A stretch of 7,848 bases of DNA, taken from Nitrospirales bacterium (lineage in GTDB: Bacteria > Nitrospirota > Nitrospiria > Nitrospirales > UBA8639). Positions 1-7,023 of this stretch are shown in pieces (position 1 is the stretch's first letter; every line of letters starts with the position of its first letter). The notes under the pieces were generated by a model. It searched no databases. It had not been told where the DNA came from and saw only the letters and a list, made by a program, of their open reading frames with translations. A program made the position numbers and the translations under genes. The stretch lies in assembly GCA_021604265.1 (NCBI GenBank), contig BQIY01000084.1, positions 1-7,848 on the forward strand, written 5' to 3'.

Positions 1-543
1 TCCAATCACCAACGGACAACCAGATCGTGTGGTCACAATGACATCTGGCTCTGACACACAGATGGCGGCTACGGCATAACTCCCATGCAAATCCGAATCC
101 GCCGCTCGCAAGGCTTCTCTCAACGAGAGTCCTTTCTTCATATACGACTCTAACAAGTGTGCAATGACTTCCGTATCGGTTTCTGAAGAAAACCGATACC
201 CTTCAGTTTCTAAACGATGTTTCAGCGAAAGAAAATTTTCAATAATGCCATTATGGACGATCACTAAATTGCCTGAACGATGCGGATGGGCATTCTGCTC
301 AGACGGCTTCCCATGGGTTGCCCATCGCGTATGGCCAATCCCAAGCGATCCATCAAGATGCTCACGTTCCACTAATTGCTCTAAATTAATGAGCTTTCCA
401 ACACTACGTTTGACGGCAAGTTCCCCGCCATGAAGAAGGGCAATTCCGGCAGAGTCATACCCGCGATACTCCAATCGCTTCAACCCATCAATCAGAATCG
501 GCGTTGCATTTTCTTGACCGATATATCCAATAATGCCGCACAT
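1..543 (-). CDS. glmS: Glutamine--fructose-6-phosphate aminotransferase (isomerizing), N-terminal part; runs off left edge
   Basis: GlmS converts fructose-6-phosphate and glutamine to glucosamine-6-phosphate in the cytoplasm, the entry step to UDP-GlcNAc. The frame is open for 181 codons from an ATG at 543 to the window edge, so only the glutaminase (class II amidotransferase, Ntn-hydrolase) domain is present and the sugar-isomerase domains lie outside. The protein begins MCGIIGYIG, placing the nucleophile Cys directly after the initiator Met, as the family requires. Other family landmarks follow in order: RLEYRGYDSAG (about 24-34), HTRWATHG (about 72-79), NAHPH, HNGIIEN (about 98-104), and SETDTEV(I)AH (about 120-129). 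Nothing looks broken. A strong ribosome binding site lies six bases before the ATG. glmU ends 127 bp upstream on the same strand, so glmS may be cotranscribed with it. That gap has only isolated -10-like CATAAT hexamers and no convincing -35, so an own promoter is unproven. Identification is near certain. Confidence 0.97.
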   Translation of the reverse strand, partial: MCGIIGYIGQENATPILIDGLKRLEYRGYDSAGIALLHGGELAVKRSVGKLINLEQLVEREHLDGSLGIGHTRWATHGKPSEQNAHPHRSGNLVIVHNGIIENFLSLKHRLETEGYRFSSETDTEVIAHLLESYMKKGLSLREALRAADSDLHGSYAVAAICVSEPDVIVTTRSGCPLVIG

Positions 544-549
544 GATCAA

Positions 550-554
550 TCCTC
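550..554 (-). promoter_or_regulatory. Ribosome binding site of glmS
   Basis: Read on the minus strand this is GAGGA, six bases before the ATG at 543. It is a strong Shine-Dalgarno match at good spacing and fixes the glmS start, which also puts the catalytic Cys at position 2. Confidence 0.8.
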
Positions 555-670
555 GATGATGATCTGTCTGTTGTGATTATGACACGTTTTCTTCATTATG
601 TCGGTCATTGTAAGATAAATCTATAGTCCATCCTTCGTCGAAAAAGAATGAAATCATGTGCGATCTGCGG

Positions 671-2161
671 CTACAACTCGCCTTTCTGAGAAGAAAAATC
701 TTCGGCTTGTTTGTCGTGGACAGCGGGATTAGATATGGTCTCTGAGGATTTCTGTGTTTGCAAGTCCCGCTTGCGCTTTGCCGCGCCTTCCTTATTCAGT
801 TGCACCTGTCGTGAAATGCCTAAGGCTTCCGCCGGAACATCATGAGTCAAGGTGGTACCCGCGGCAATCATCGCGCCTCGCCCAACTTTGATCGGGGCAA
901 TCAATTGCGTATCGCTTCCAATGAAAACATGGTCCTCTATCACCGTTTTGGCTTTTCGGTATCCATCATAGTTACAGGTGATCGTTCCAGCCCCAATATT
1001 CACCTTTCGTCCAATGACCGTATTCCCAAGATAGGTCAAATGATTGGCCTTTGACCCTTCACCTAATTCCGTCTTTTTGAGCTCCACAAAATTTCCCACT
1101 TTTGCGCCAGACCGTATTTGGGTCCCTGGCCTCAGATGAGCAAACGGGCCAATTTTGGCCCCGTGATCGATCTCCGTTTCGTCGATCACACAGCAGTCCA
1201 ACACCTTGGTTCGATCTCCCACGATGCTATTCGTGATTCGAGTGTGTGAGCGCACAGTGCAAGACTCGCCAAGAACCGTTCGGCCTTCTAACTGGACATC
1301 CGGATAGAGGGTACTGTCTCGCCCGATCACGACATCAGCGTCAATACTCGTTCGACTCGGGTCAACCAACGTTACGCCCTCCTGCATCCATTTCCGACAC
1401 ACCCGCTGACGCATTTCGCATTCTGCCAAGGCCAGGTGTTCTCGATTGTTAATCCCGATCGTCTCCTTGGTATCGGAGGTCACCAGCGCCGAGACACGAA
1501 GGTTTTGAGCCACGGCCATTCCAATAATATCAGTCAGGTAATATTCTCCTTGGGCATTTTGCGGTTGTAGGGTCTCAAGACTTTCAAAAAGAAAGCTGGT
1601 ATTCACTACGTAGGTGCCAACATTGACTTCTTGAATAGACTTCTCACGATCATTCGCATCACGATCTTCAACAATTTGAAGAACCTGGCTTTCCGATCCA
1701 CGAACAACCCGTCCATACCCCTTCGGGTTTTCCAATATCGTGGTTAAAATCGTCACGGTCGCCTGACTCGACTCATGAGAGTCGAGTAATGTCCGGACCG
1801 TCGCTTCCGTCAGTAACGGCGTATCGCCGTTTAAGATCAGACAGTGCTTGGCCACGGGCTGCGTCTCACCCACGACAACGGACCGAGCCTGCTGGACCGC
1901 ATGCCCGGTTCCTAATTGTTCGGTCTGCTCAACGACAGCAAATGGAGCCAACGTGGATGTCTCGTGATCAAGATACGCCCTGACCTGTTCAGCACCGTGT
2001 CCAATCACAATGGCTACGGCTGAATCCGCAACACGACGGGCCAAAGCCGCCATATACCACACCATAGGTTTTCCGGCGACAAGATGGAGGACTTTGGGCA
2101 TGGCCGACTTCATCCGCGTTCCTTGCCCTGCAGCCATAATCACAGCAGATACTGAACTCAT
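671..2161 (-). CDS. glmU: Bifunctional UDP-N-acetylglucosamine pyrophosphorylase / glucosamine-1-phosphate N-acetyltransferase
   Basis: GlmU acetylates glucosamine-1-phosphate with acetyl-CoA and then transfers UMP from UTP, giving UDP-GlcNAc for peptidoglycan and lipopolysaccharide. Residues 1 to about 235 are the nucleotidyltransferase domain: MAAGQGTRM (9-17) with Lys23, QLGTGHA (82-88), NGDTPLL (111-117, with metal-binding Asp113), GYGRVVR and EVNVGTY. The rest is a left-handed beta-helix of hexapeptide repeats with LRPGT, VELKK, the catalytic His374 in NHLTYLG, and NIGAGTITCNYDG. I chose the ATG at 2161 (496 aa) because VSAVIMAAG follows at once, as in other GlmU proteins, and AAGGG precedes it by nine bases. 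An in-frame ATG at 2221 would add 20 residues and overlap the upstream gene. The protein is about 40 residues longer than E. coli GlmU (456 aa), owing to a hydrophilic C-terminal tail from about 457. It lies 37 bp after the DUF502 gene and upstream of glmS, probably in one transcript. Confidence 0.96.
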   Translation of the reverse strand: MSSVSAVIMAAGQGTRMKSAMPKVLHLVAGKPMVWYMAALARRVADSAVAIVIGHGAEQVRAYLDHETSTLAPFAVVEQTEQLGTGHAVQQARSVVVGETQPVAKHCLILNGDTPLLTEATVRTLLDSHESSQATVTILTTILENPKGYGRVVRGSESQVLQIVEDRDANDREKSIQEVNVGTYVVNTSFLFESLETLQPQNAQGEYYLTDIIGMAVAQNLRVSALVTSDTKETIGINNREHLALAECEMRQRVCRKWMQEGVTLVDPSRTSIDADVVIGRDSTLYPDVQLEGRTVLGESCTVRSHTRITNSIVGDRTKVLDCCVIDETEIDHGAKIGPFAHLRPGTQIRSGAKVGNFVELKKTELGEGSKANHLTYLGNTVIGRKVNIGAGTITCNYDGYRKAKTVIEDHVFIGSDTQLIAPIKVGRGAMIAAGTTLTHDVPAEALGISRQVQLNKEGAAKRKRDLQTQKSSETISNPAVHDKQAEDFSSQKGEL

Positions 2162-2170
2162 CGTTGTATG

Positions 2171-2175
2171 CCCTT
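2171..2175 (-). promoter_or_regulatory. Ribosome binding site deciding the glmU start
   Basis: Read on the minus strand this is AAGGG, nine bases before the ATG at 2161. It supports that start over the in-frame ATG at 2221, which would lie inside the end of the preceding gene. Confidence 0.6.
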
Positions 2176-2198
2176 CATGATCTTCGGATACGCAATCC

Positions 2199-2870
2199 TT
2201 ATCCCGTCGGCACATTAACATCAGAGCTTACGGTTTCTTGCGTTTTCCTTCGCATCACCTCATCGACGGAAGATTGGCGGTCGGACGAGTAGAGCCCACC
2301 GGAGACAATCAACTTCATGGCTTCTTCTACTTCAATATCTACCGGGACGACTTCATGTTCAGGGACTAGGAGGAAATACCCGGATGTGGGATTCGGCGAC
2401 GTTGGCACAAAGACATGAATGAGCGGCTCCGGCACTAAACGCTGCACTTCGTCTCTCGTCTCTCCAGTCACAAAGGCTAAGCAATAATTTCCATCTTTCG
2501 GGAACTGGATCATCACAACTTTGTCATATTTTTCCCGCTGCTTAAAGGAGAGGATATCCATCACGGATTTGAGGGTGGCATAAATTCCCCGTACAATCGG
2601 CACACGGTCTAAATAGCCCTCCCACCGCTTCACAATTCGCCGACCAAGAAGATTGGTCGCCAAAATCCCTGCCAGGAAAATCAAGATGAGCAGGGCAATA
2701 ATTCCCAGCCCTGGGAAATAATACTCCTGAATCAGGAAATCGGCTAAGACATTCCCGAGGATACTGTCGACCGTCACAAACAGCGTTTTGAGGACGAGAA
2801 TCGTCCCCCAAATCGGCGTAATAACCAATAAGCCTGTCAGAAAATAGCGCTTGAGCGAAGCCTGCAACAT
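2199..2870 (-). CDS. DUF502 family two-pass inner-membrane protein
   Basis: This 223-residue protein matches the DUF502 family, whose biochemical role is not established. Two hydrophobic segments are visible, at about 9-33 (beginning YFLTGLLVITPIWG) and about 52-75 (PGLGIIALLILIFLAGI). The Arg/Lys-rich stretch GRRIVKRWE (76-84) follows, suggesting this side faces the cytoplasm. Family landmarks continue with RVPIVRGIYATLK (89-101), VVMIQFPKDG (118-127), FVTGE (133-137), FVPTSPNPTSGY (154-165) and a C-terminal EEAMKLIVSGG (182-192). Length and order are normal for the family, and the soluble part after residue 76 is complete. It is the first gene of the minus-strand series, 37 bp before glmU, which hints at a cell-envelope role by context only. 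The ATG at 2870 has no strong Shine-Dalgarno. On the minus strand a TATTAT -10-like hexamer (2910-2915) is present but lacks a good -35, so the promoter remains uncertain. Confidence 0.88.
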   Translation of the reverse strand: MLQASLKRYFLTGLLVITPIWGTILVLKTLFVTVDSILGNVLADFLIQEYYFPGLGIIALLILIFLAGILATNLLGRRIVKRWEGYLDRVPIVRGIYATLKSVMDILSFKQREKYDKVVMIQFPKDGNYCLAFVTGETRDEVQRLVPEPLIHVFVPTSPNPTSGYFLLVPEHEVVPVDIEVEEAMKLIVSGGLYSSDRQSSVDEVMRRKTQETVSSDVNVPTG

Positions 2871-2937
2871 AAGCTAACGAGGCTCTACACCCGACTCCAA
2901 GATTGAAGGATAATAGGATTTGGCATACTTGGTAGAT

Positions 2938-2965
2938 TTGACGTATGTCATCTTACAAATATCAT
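2938..2965 (+). promoter_or_regulatory. Candidate sigma70 promoter for tmk-holB-metG
   Basis: TTGACG (2938-2943) and TATCAT (2960-2965) each match the -35 and -10 consensus at five of six positions and are 16 bp apart. Transcription would begin near 2972, leaving a leader of about 50 nt before the tmk start at 3022. It sits in the divergent gap, the expected place for this operon's promoter. The call rests on consensus matching only. Confidence 0.55.
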
Positions 2966-3010
2966 GTAGTCCCTGCAAGCCTTTTCTTGAGATTTTCAAT
3001 AACTTAGATT

Positions 3011-3014
3011 AGGA
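3011..3014 (+). promoter_or_regulatory. Ribosome binding site favouring the GTG start of tmk
   Basis: AGGA lies seven bases before the GTG at 3022. Its distance to the alternative in-frame ATG at 3031 is 16 bases, which is too far, so the GTG is favoured. Confidence 0.5.
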
Positions 3015-3021
3015 TCTCTCA

Positions 3022-3735
3022 GTGAAAACGATGCAGCCTTCCAAACACTCCGGAATACGACCGCCGAGCACACGAGGGGGTCTCTTTCTCACGTTTGAAG
3101 GCATTGAGGGTTCAGGAAAATCCACGCAATGCCACCGCCTCGCCGCGACACTCTCAGCCCTTGGCCATTCCGTGCTCGAAACACGAGAACCTGGCGGCAC
3201 GCGTTGTGCCGAAAAAATCCGTGCCTTACTGCTAAATGACTCTTCATCCGCCGGCATTCAAGAGTCAATCACCGCTGAATGCGAAACCGCCCTGGTACTC
3301 GCGGCCCGTTCTCAACATATACGACATCAAATCCTTCCGGCTCTCGTGAAGAACAAAGTGGTCCTCTGTGACCGTTTCACGGATTCAACGCTGGCCTATC
3401 AAGGCTTTGGACGAAGGCTTGATATGGAGGCCCTTGTCACCTTTAATGACTTCGTCACTCAGGGGCTCATGCCGGACCTGACCTTTTTGTTTGATCTACC
3501 TATTCAGGAAGGTCTGGCAAGACGACAACGCGCAAAAAATCAAAATCGTCTCGATCGAGAATCCCAGGCGTTTCATCGCCGAGTGCGCAAGGGATTTTTG
3601 CATATCGCCGCACAAGACCCTCAACGCATTACCATTATCAACGGACGGGAGAGTCCAGAAAATATCGCCAAGACAATTGAGCAGACGGTCATCAACCTGT
3701 TACATAGAAGAACACGCGCCAACACATCGACCTGA
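3022..3735 (+). CDS. tmk: Thymidylate kinase (dTMP kinase)
   Basis: Thymidylate kinase phosphorylates dTMP to dTDP with ATP, an essential step in dTTP supply. The P-loop GIEGSGKST is at 27-35, the dTMP-binding REPGGT at 55-60, the DRF motif at 117-119 followed by LAYQG (124-128), and PDLTFLFDLP at 151-160. The LID region (about 167-180) is rich in Arg, and the P-loop lacks a basic residue before GKS. This combination resembles the E. coli-type (class II) enzymes. At 237 residues it is longer than the usual 205-215, because about 18 mostly polar residues precede the core strand. No in-frame start lies closer to the core, so the choice is the GTG at 3022, which has AGGA upstream, or the ATG at 3031. 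It is first in the tmk-holB-metG series, with 45 bp before holB. Confidence 0.95.
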   Translation: MKTMQPSKHSGIRPPSTRGGLFLTFEGIEGSGKSTQCHRLAATLSALGHSVLETREPGGTRCAEKIRALLLNDSSSAGIQESITAECETALVLAARSQHIRHQILPALVKNKVVLCDRFTDSTLAYQGFGRRLDMEALVTFNDFVTQGLMPDLTFLFDLPIQEGLARRQRAKNQNRLDRESQAFHRRVRKGFLHIAAQDPQRITIINGRESPENIAKTIEQTVINLLHRRTRANTST

Positions 3736-3780
3736 CAACAACCTCGAATCATCGCGCATTGCCTGAGACCTCATAGACTT

Positions 3781-4794
3781 ATGCCCTTTCAAGACATCAT
3801 AGGCCACACGACTCCTATTGCATGGCTACGCAACGCCATCCAGTCGAATCACCTCGCCCACGCCTATTTATTGACCGGCGACGAAGCCATCGGCAAGCGC
3901 ATGACGGCGATGCAATGTATTCAAGCTATGAATTGCGACACCTATGCTGACGCGTCGCCTCCAGACGCATGCGGAACATGCAGATCCTGTCAACAAATCA
4001 TGGCCCACATTCATCCCGACATACTCTTTATTCAACCCGAAGAAGGACAAGGCCAGCACCCGCAAATCAAAATTGAACAGGTTCGGGAAATCGAACATCA
4101 TGTGATTTACCGTCCACTGCTTGGGATGAAAAAAATCTGCCTGATTGACCACGCGGACCGCCTCACGATCGGTGCCGCCAATGCGCTGCTTAAGACACTT
4201 GAAGAACCGCCCGATCATTGTCTATTTCTCCTCATCACCAGCCGGCCCTCCGCCCTCTTGACGACACTGAAATCCCGTTGTCTGACCGTCAGGTTTTCTC
4301 CTCCTTCACAGGAGCAGGCCATCGACTATCTCAGACAAGAACGACAGTTTTCAAAGGCCGATGCCCGATTTATCAGCTTTCTCACCAATGGCCGGTTGGG
4401 TGAAGCCTTGAGCCTCGACCTCGAAGTGACCAAGGCCAAGCAACGTGAGTTTTTTTCCTTATTATTTGAAAACGGCCAACCTTCAATTTCCGGTAGCTTC
4501 GAAGCCGCTGAGGCGTTGTCCAAGTCCGGACAAATTCCAGAAGTCCTCTTGTGGATTTCGACAAGCTTACGTGACATACTGCTTGTCGCGACTCACGCTC
4601 CAACGGAGTTGCTGTTCCATGAAGATCATCTGCCCAAACTGAGAGAATTAGCCCAACGAACGTCACCGCAGAAGATATTAGGCCTACTCGATACACTGCA
4701 TCAATTGGAGCAAGGACTTCAGCGAAACCTCAATTCGCAATTACGGTTTGAGCAGTTTTTTCTACACCTTCGGGAAGCGATTCCTCCTTCATAA
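3781..4794 (+). CDS. holB: DNA polymerase III subunit delta prime
   Basis: Delta prime is a clamp-loader subunit that works with DnaX and delta to place the beta clamp on DNA. The protein begins FQDIIGH and HLAHAYLLTG, typical of the clamp-loader AAA+ family. The Walker A region GDEAIGKR (33-40) has Arg in place of the usual Ser/Thr, and the Walker B region reads LIDHAD (121-126). Both suggest weak or absent ATP hydrolysis, as known for E. coli delta prime. A four-Cys zinc module is intact at C52, C64, C67 and C70. ALLKTLEEPP (135-144) and the SRC motif (165-167, the arginine finger supplied to a neighbouring subunit) are conserved. The C-terminal part is alpha-helical in character and less conserved. 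Length (337 aa) is normal. No strong ribosome binding site is seen before the ATG. DnaX is a less likely identity given the defective Walker A and the short length. Confidence 0.9.
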   Translation: MPFQDIIGHTTPIAWLRNAIQSNHLAHAYLLTGDEAIGKRMTAMQCIQAMNCDTYADASPPDACGTCRSCQQIMAHIHPDILFIQPEEGQGQHPQIKIEQVREIEHHVIYRPLLGMKKICLIDHADRLTIGAANALLKTLEEPPDHCLFLLITSRPSALLTTLKSRCLTVRFSPPSQEQAIDYLRQERQFSKADARFISFLTNGRLGEALSLDLEVTKAKQREFFSLLFENGQPSISGSFEAAEALSKSGQIPEVLLWISTSLRDILLVATHAPTELLFHEDHLPKLRELAQRTSPQKILGLLDTLHQLEQGLQRNLNSQLRFEQFFLHLREAIPPS

Positions 4795-4883
4795 CGCAGT
4801 AGGATGAATATCGTTTTATTCACACACCATTCAACAGGACAGCAGGAGCCAACGGCACACAATCACGCCCCACTACACGTATT

Positions 4884-6875
4884 ATGACACAACCATTTTA
4901 TATCACCACTCCGATTTATTACGTAAATGATGTTCCTCATATTGGACATGCCTACACCACGATTGCGGCTGATGTCCTCGCGAGATTTCGCCGCTTACAC
5001 GGCGATGACGTCTTTTTCCTCACCGGCCTTGATGAGCATGGACAAAAAGTCCAGCAGGCTGCGGCCAAAGCCAATATTGCTCCGCAAGTCCACTGTGACC
5101 GGCTGACCCCACAATTCAAACACTTGTGGGAAAAACTCATGATGAGTCATGACGGGTTCATTCGAACAACAGATCCACAACATCAAACTGTTGTTCAAGG
5201 TTTTCTTCAGACGCTGTATGACAAGGATCTTATTTATCGAGCTGACTACACCGGGTGGTACTGCACGTTCGACGAACGATTTTGGACTGAAAAAGATGTT
5301 GAGGGCGGACTGTGTCCGGACTGTCAACGTCCTGTCGAGCAATTGAGCGAGAGCAATTACTTCTTTCGAATGAGTCAGTATCAGGACCGTCTCAAAGCCC
5401 ATATCAAGGATCATCCCGAGTGTATTCGACCGGTCTCTCGACGTAATGAAATTCTGGGATTTCTTGAAAAACCCTTGGAAGATCTCTCAATTTCCCGACC
5501 AAAATCTCGCCTCACGTGGGGCATCGAACTGCCCTTTGATCCTGACTATGTCACCTATGTGTGGTTTGATGCCCTGACGAATTACGTCTCGGCCTTAGAC
5601 TATCTTCCACCATCTCCATCCAGAGATCGCTATTGGCCAGCGACGGTTCACCTGGTGGGCAAAGATATCTTGACGACTCATGCCGTCTATTGGTCTACAA
5701 TGCTCATGGCTCTTGAGTTTCCGCTTCCTCAGACCATCTTTGCGCATGGTTGGTGGACCACAAGTGGCGAAAAAATGTCAAAAAGCCGGGGAAATGTTGT
5801 CAATCCCAATTCCGTCGTGGATGAATTCGGAGTCGACGCCTTTCGGTATTTCCTCCTTCGCGAAGTTCCATTCGGTCAAGACGGTGATTACTCGCAAGAG
5901 GCTCTGATCGGTCGAAACAATAGCGACCTCGCCAACGGCTTAGGAAATTTGCTCAGCCGAACGGTGACACTCATTCAACGTTTTGCCAACGGCGCCATTC
6001 CTGCGCCGTTTTGTTCAACCGAAGATGAACTTGATCGCGAAATACAAACCGAAGCCCAAACCCTTATTCACAGCACGCTTCCCCACCATTTGAGTCCTGA
6101 ACGGATTGAATTTAATCGCGCCTTGGAAAGTATTTGGGGACTCGTTCAATTAGGGAATCAATATATTGATAAAACGGCCCCCTGGGTTTTAGCTAAAGAT
6201 CCTGCCAAACAGGAACGCCTGCATACGGTCCTGTATAATGCCGCTGAGACCTTACGGTTTTTATGCTTCGCCAACGCCGCCTTTATGCCAACCACGGCCC
6301 AGAACATGAACGAACAATTAGGATTATCATTAGACTTCTCCCGCCCACTCCTCTCTCAAAAAATTATCTGGGGAGACCTCGCCATCGGCACAACAGTCCA
6401 GAAAGGCCAAGCGCTGTTCCCAAGAATTGATGCAACAACGGTAAAGAAGGAGAAGAATGTGATCAGTCAGGACGTGAAACCCGCTGAACAGTCATCAACA
6501 GTAGATTCCAAAAAAGAGGTTGGTAAAGACGAGGCAAGTCATTCGACCGAAGAACAAATCTCCATTGAAGACTTCATGAAAGTCCAGCTTAAAGTCGGGA
6601 AGGTTCTTGAAGCCGAGCGAGTGCCGAAATCGAATAAACTCTTAAAACTTCAAGTGGACCTCGGAAGCGAGCGAAGACAAATTGTGGCAGGAATCGGCAA
6701 GAAATACGAACCCGATCATTTGGTCGGACAGACGATTGTGGTCGTGGCCAACCTTAAACCCACAAAACTGATGGGAGTGGAATCTCAGGGGATGGTCCTG
6801 GCGGCAGGAGGCAAAGAAGTCTTAGGGTTAATCACACTCATCAATGATGCAGAACCCGGCAGCATTATTCGCTAG
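4884..6875 (+). CDS. metG: Methionyl-tRNA synthetase with C-terminal tRNA-binding domain
   Basis: MetRS attaches methionine to tRNA-Met, including the initiator. The class I signature HIGH is at 19-22 and KMSKS at 297-301. Between them lies the connective-peptide knuckle, with C127, D130, C144 and C147 at the positions where the Thermus enzyme, as I recall it, binds one zinc. The second ligand here is Asp instead of Cys. The anticodon-binding helical domain follows to about 510. A Lys/Glu/Ser-rich linker (about 515-557) then leads to a Trbp111-like OB-fold domain (560-663) carrying IVAGI and NLKPTKLMGVESQGM (623-637). This domain promotes dimer formation and tRNA binding in related enzymes. 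Length (663 aa) is normal for this architecture. It follows holB by 89 bp and has no clear Shine-Dalgarno close to its ATG. The gene often found next in this cluster, tatD, is not present. Confidence 0.97.
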   Translation: MTQPFYITTPIYYVNDVPHIGHAYTTIAADVLARFRRLHGDDVFFLTGLDEHGQKVQQAAAKANIAPQVHCDRLTPQFKHLWEKLMMSHDGFIRTTDPQHQTVVQGFLQTLYDKDLIYRADYTGWYCTFDERFWTEKDVEGGLCPDCQRPVEQLSESNYFFRMSQYQDRLKAHIKDHPECIRPVSRRNEILGFLEKPLEDLSISRPKSRLTWGIELPFDPDYVTYVWFDALTNYVSALDYLPPSPSRDRYWPATVHLVGKDILTTHAVYWSTMLMALEFPLPQTIFAHGWWTTSGEKMSKSRGNVVNPNSVVDEFGVDAFRYFLLREVPFGQDGDYSQEALIGRNNSDLANGLGNLLSRTVTLIQRFANGAIPAPFCSTEDELDREIQTEAQTLIHSTLPHHLSPERIEFNRALESIWGLVQLGNQYIDKTAPWVLAKDPAKQERLHTVLYNAAETLRFLCFANAAFMPTTAQNMNEQLGLSLDFSRPLLSQKIIWGDLAIGTTVQKGQALFPRIDATTVKKEKNVISQDVKPAEQSSTVDSKKEVGKDEASHSTEEQISIEDFMKVQLKVGKVLEAERVPKSNKLLKLQVDLGSERRQIVAGIGKKYEPDHLVGQTIVVVANLKPTKLMGVESQGMVLAAGGKEVLGLITLINDAEPGSIIR

Positions 6876-6920
6876 CAACACCATACTCCTTGAGGCTTTA
6901 TCCAACTACAAATGTAAATA

Positions 6921-6961
6921 GTGAAAATAAATCTCAGAGGCTATGGTATACCCTTTCAGAT
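6921..6961 (-). terminator. Weak terminator-like hairpin after the SGNH hydrolase gene
   Basis: Arms at 6952-6961 and 6931-6940 can form eight of ten base pairs (two internal mismatches) around an 11-base loop. Read on the minus strand the hairpin is followed directly by TTATTTT. It starts about 60 bases after the minus-strand stop at 7024. The stem is imperfect and AT-containing, so this is only a candidate. No better terminator is visible for metG in the same gap. Confidence 0.25.
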
Positions 6962-7023
6962 GAGTCAGCAAAATTAAAGTAAAGGCAGTATGAGAAATAT
7001 TAACAAACGCGAAGAACTCTTGC

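Noticed and set aside
164..433. Plus-strand open frame of 89 codons
   Set aside because: It lies wholly antisense to the clearly conserved glmS reading frame and its product shows no recognisable family.
544..670. Possible glmS ribozyme or other leader in front of glmS
   Set aside because: The 127-bp gap shows no recognisable ribozyme core or strong nested helices, and the glmS ribozyme is mainly a Gram-positive feature.
2162..2221. Upstream in-frame ATG giving a 516-residue GlmU
   Set aside because: It would overlap the end of the DUF502 gene, adds residues not seen in the family, and the ATG at 2161 has its own ribosome binding site.
3868..4218. Minus-strand open frame of 116 codons inside holB
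   Set aside because: It is a shadow of holB, which carries the conserved motifs; the antisense product has no recognisable domain.
4995..5414. Minus-strand open frame of 139 codons inside metG
   Set aside because: It is antisense to the catalytic and zinc-knuckle region of MetRS, which is under clear protein-level constraint, and the product is unrecognisable.
6945..6952. Perfect palindrome GGTATACC in the metG downstream gap
   Set aside because: Eight bases with no loop cannot form a terminator, and one copy gives no support for an operator or recombination site.
6876..7023. Possible tRNA, attachment site or insertion-sequence end at the composition boundary
   Set aside because: I could find no cloverleaf, direct repeat or terminal inverted repeat in the gap; a search of the flanking sequence beyond 7848 would be needed to detect a partner repeat.
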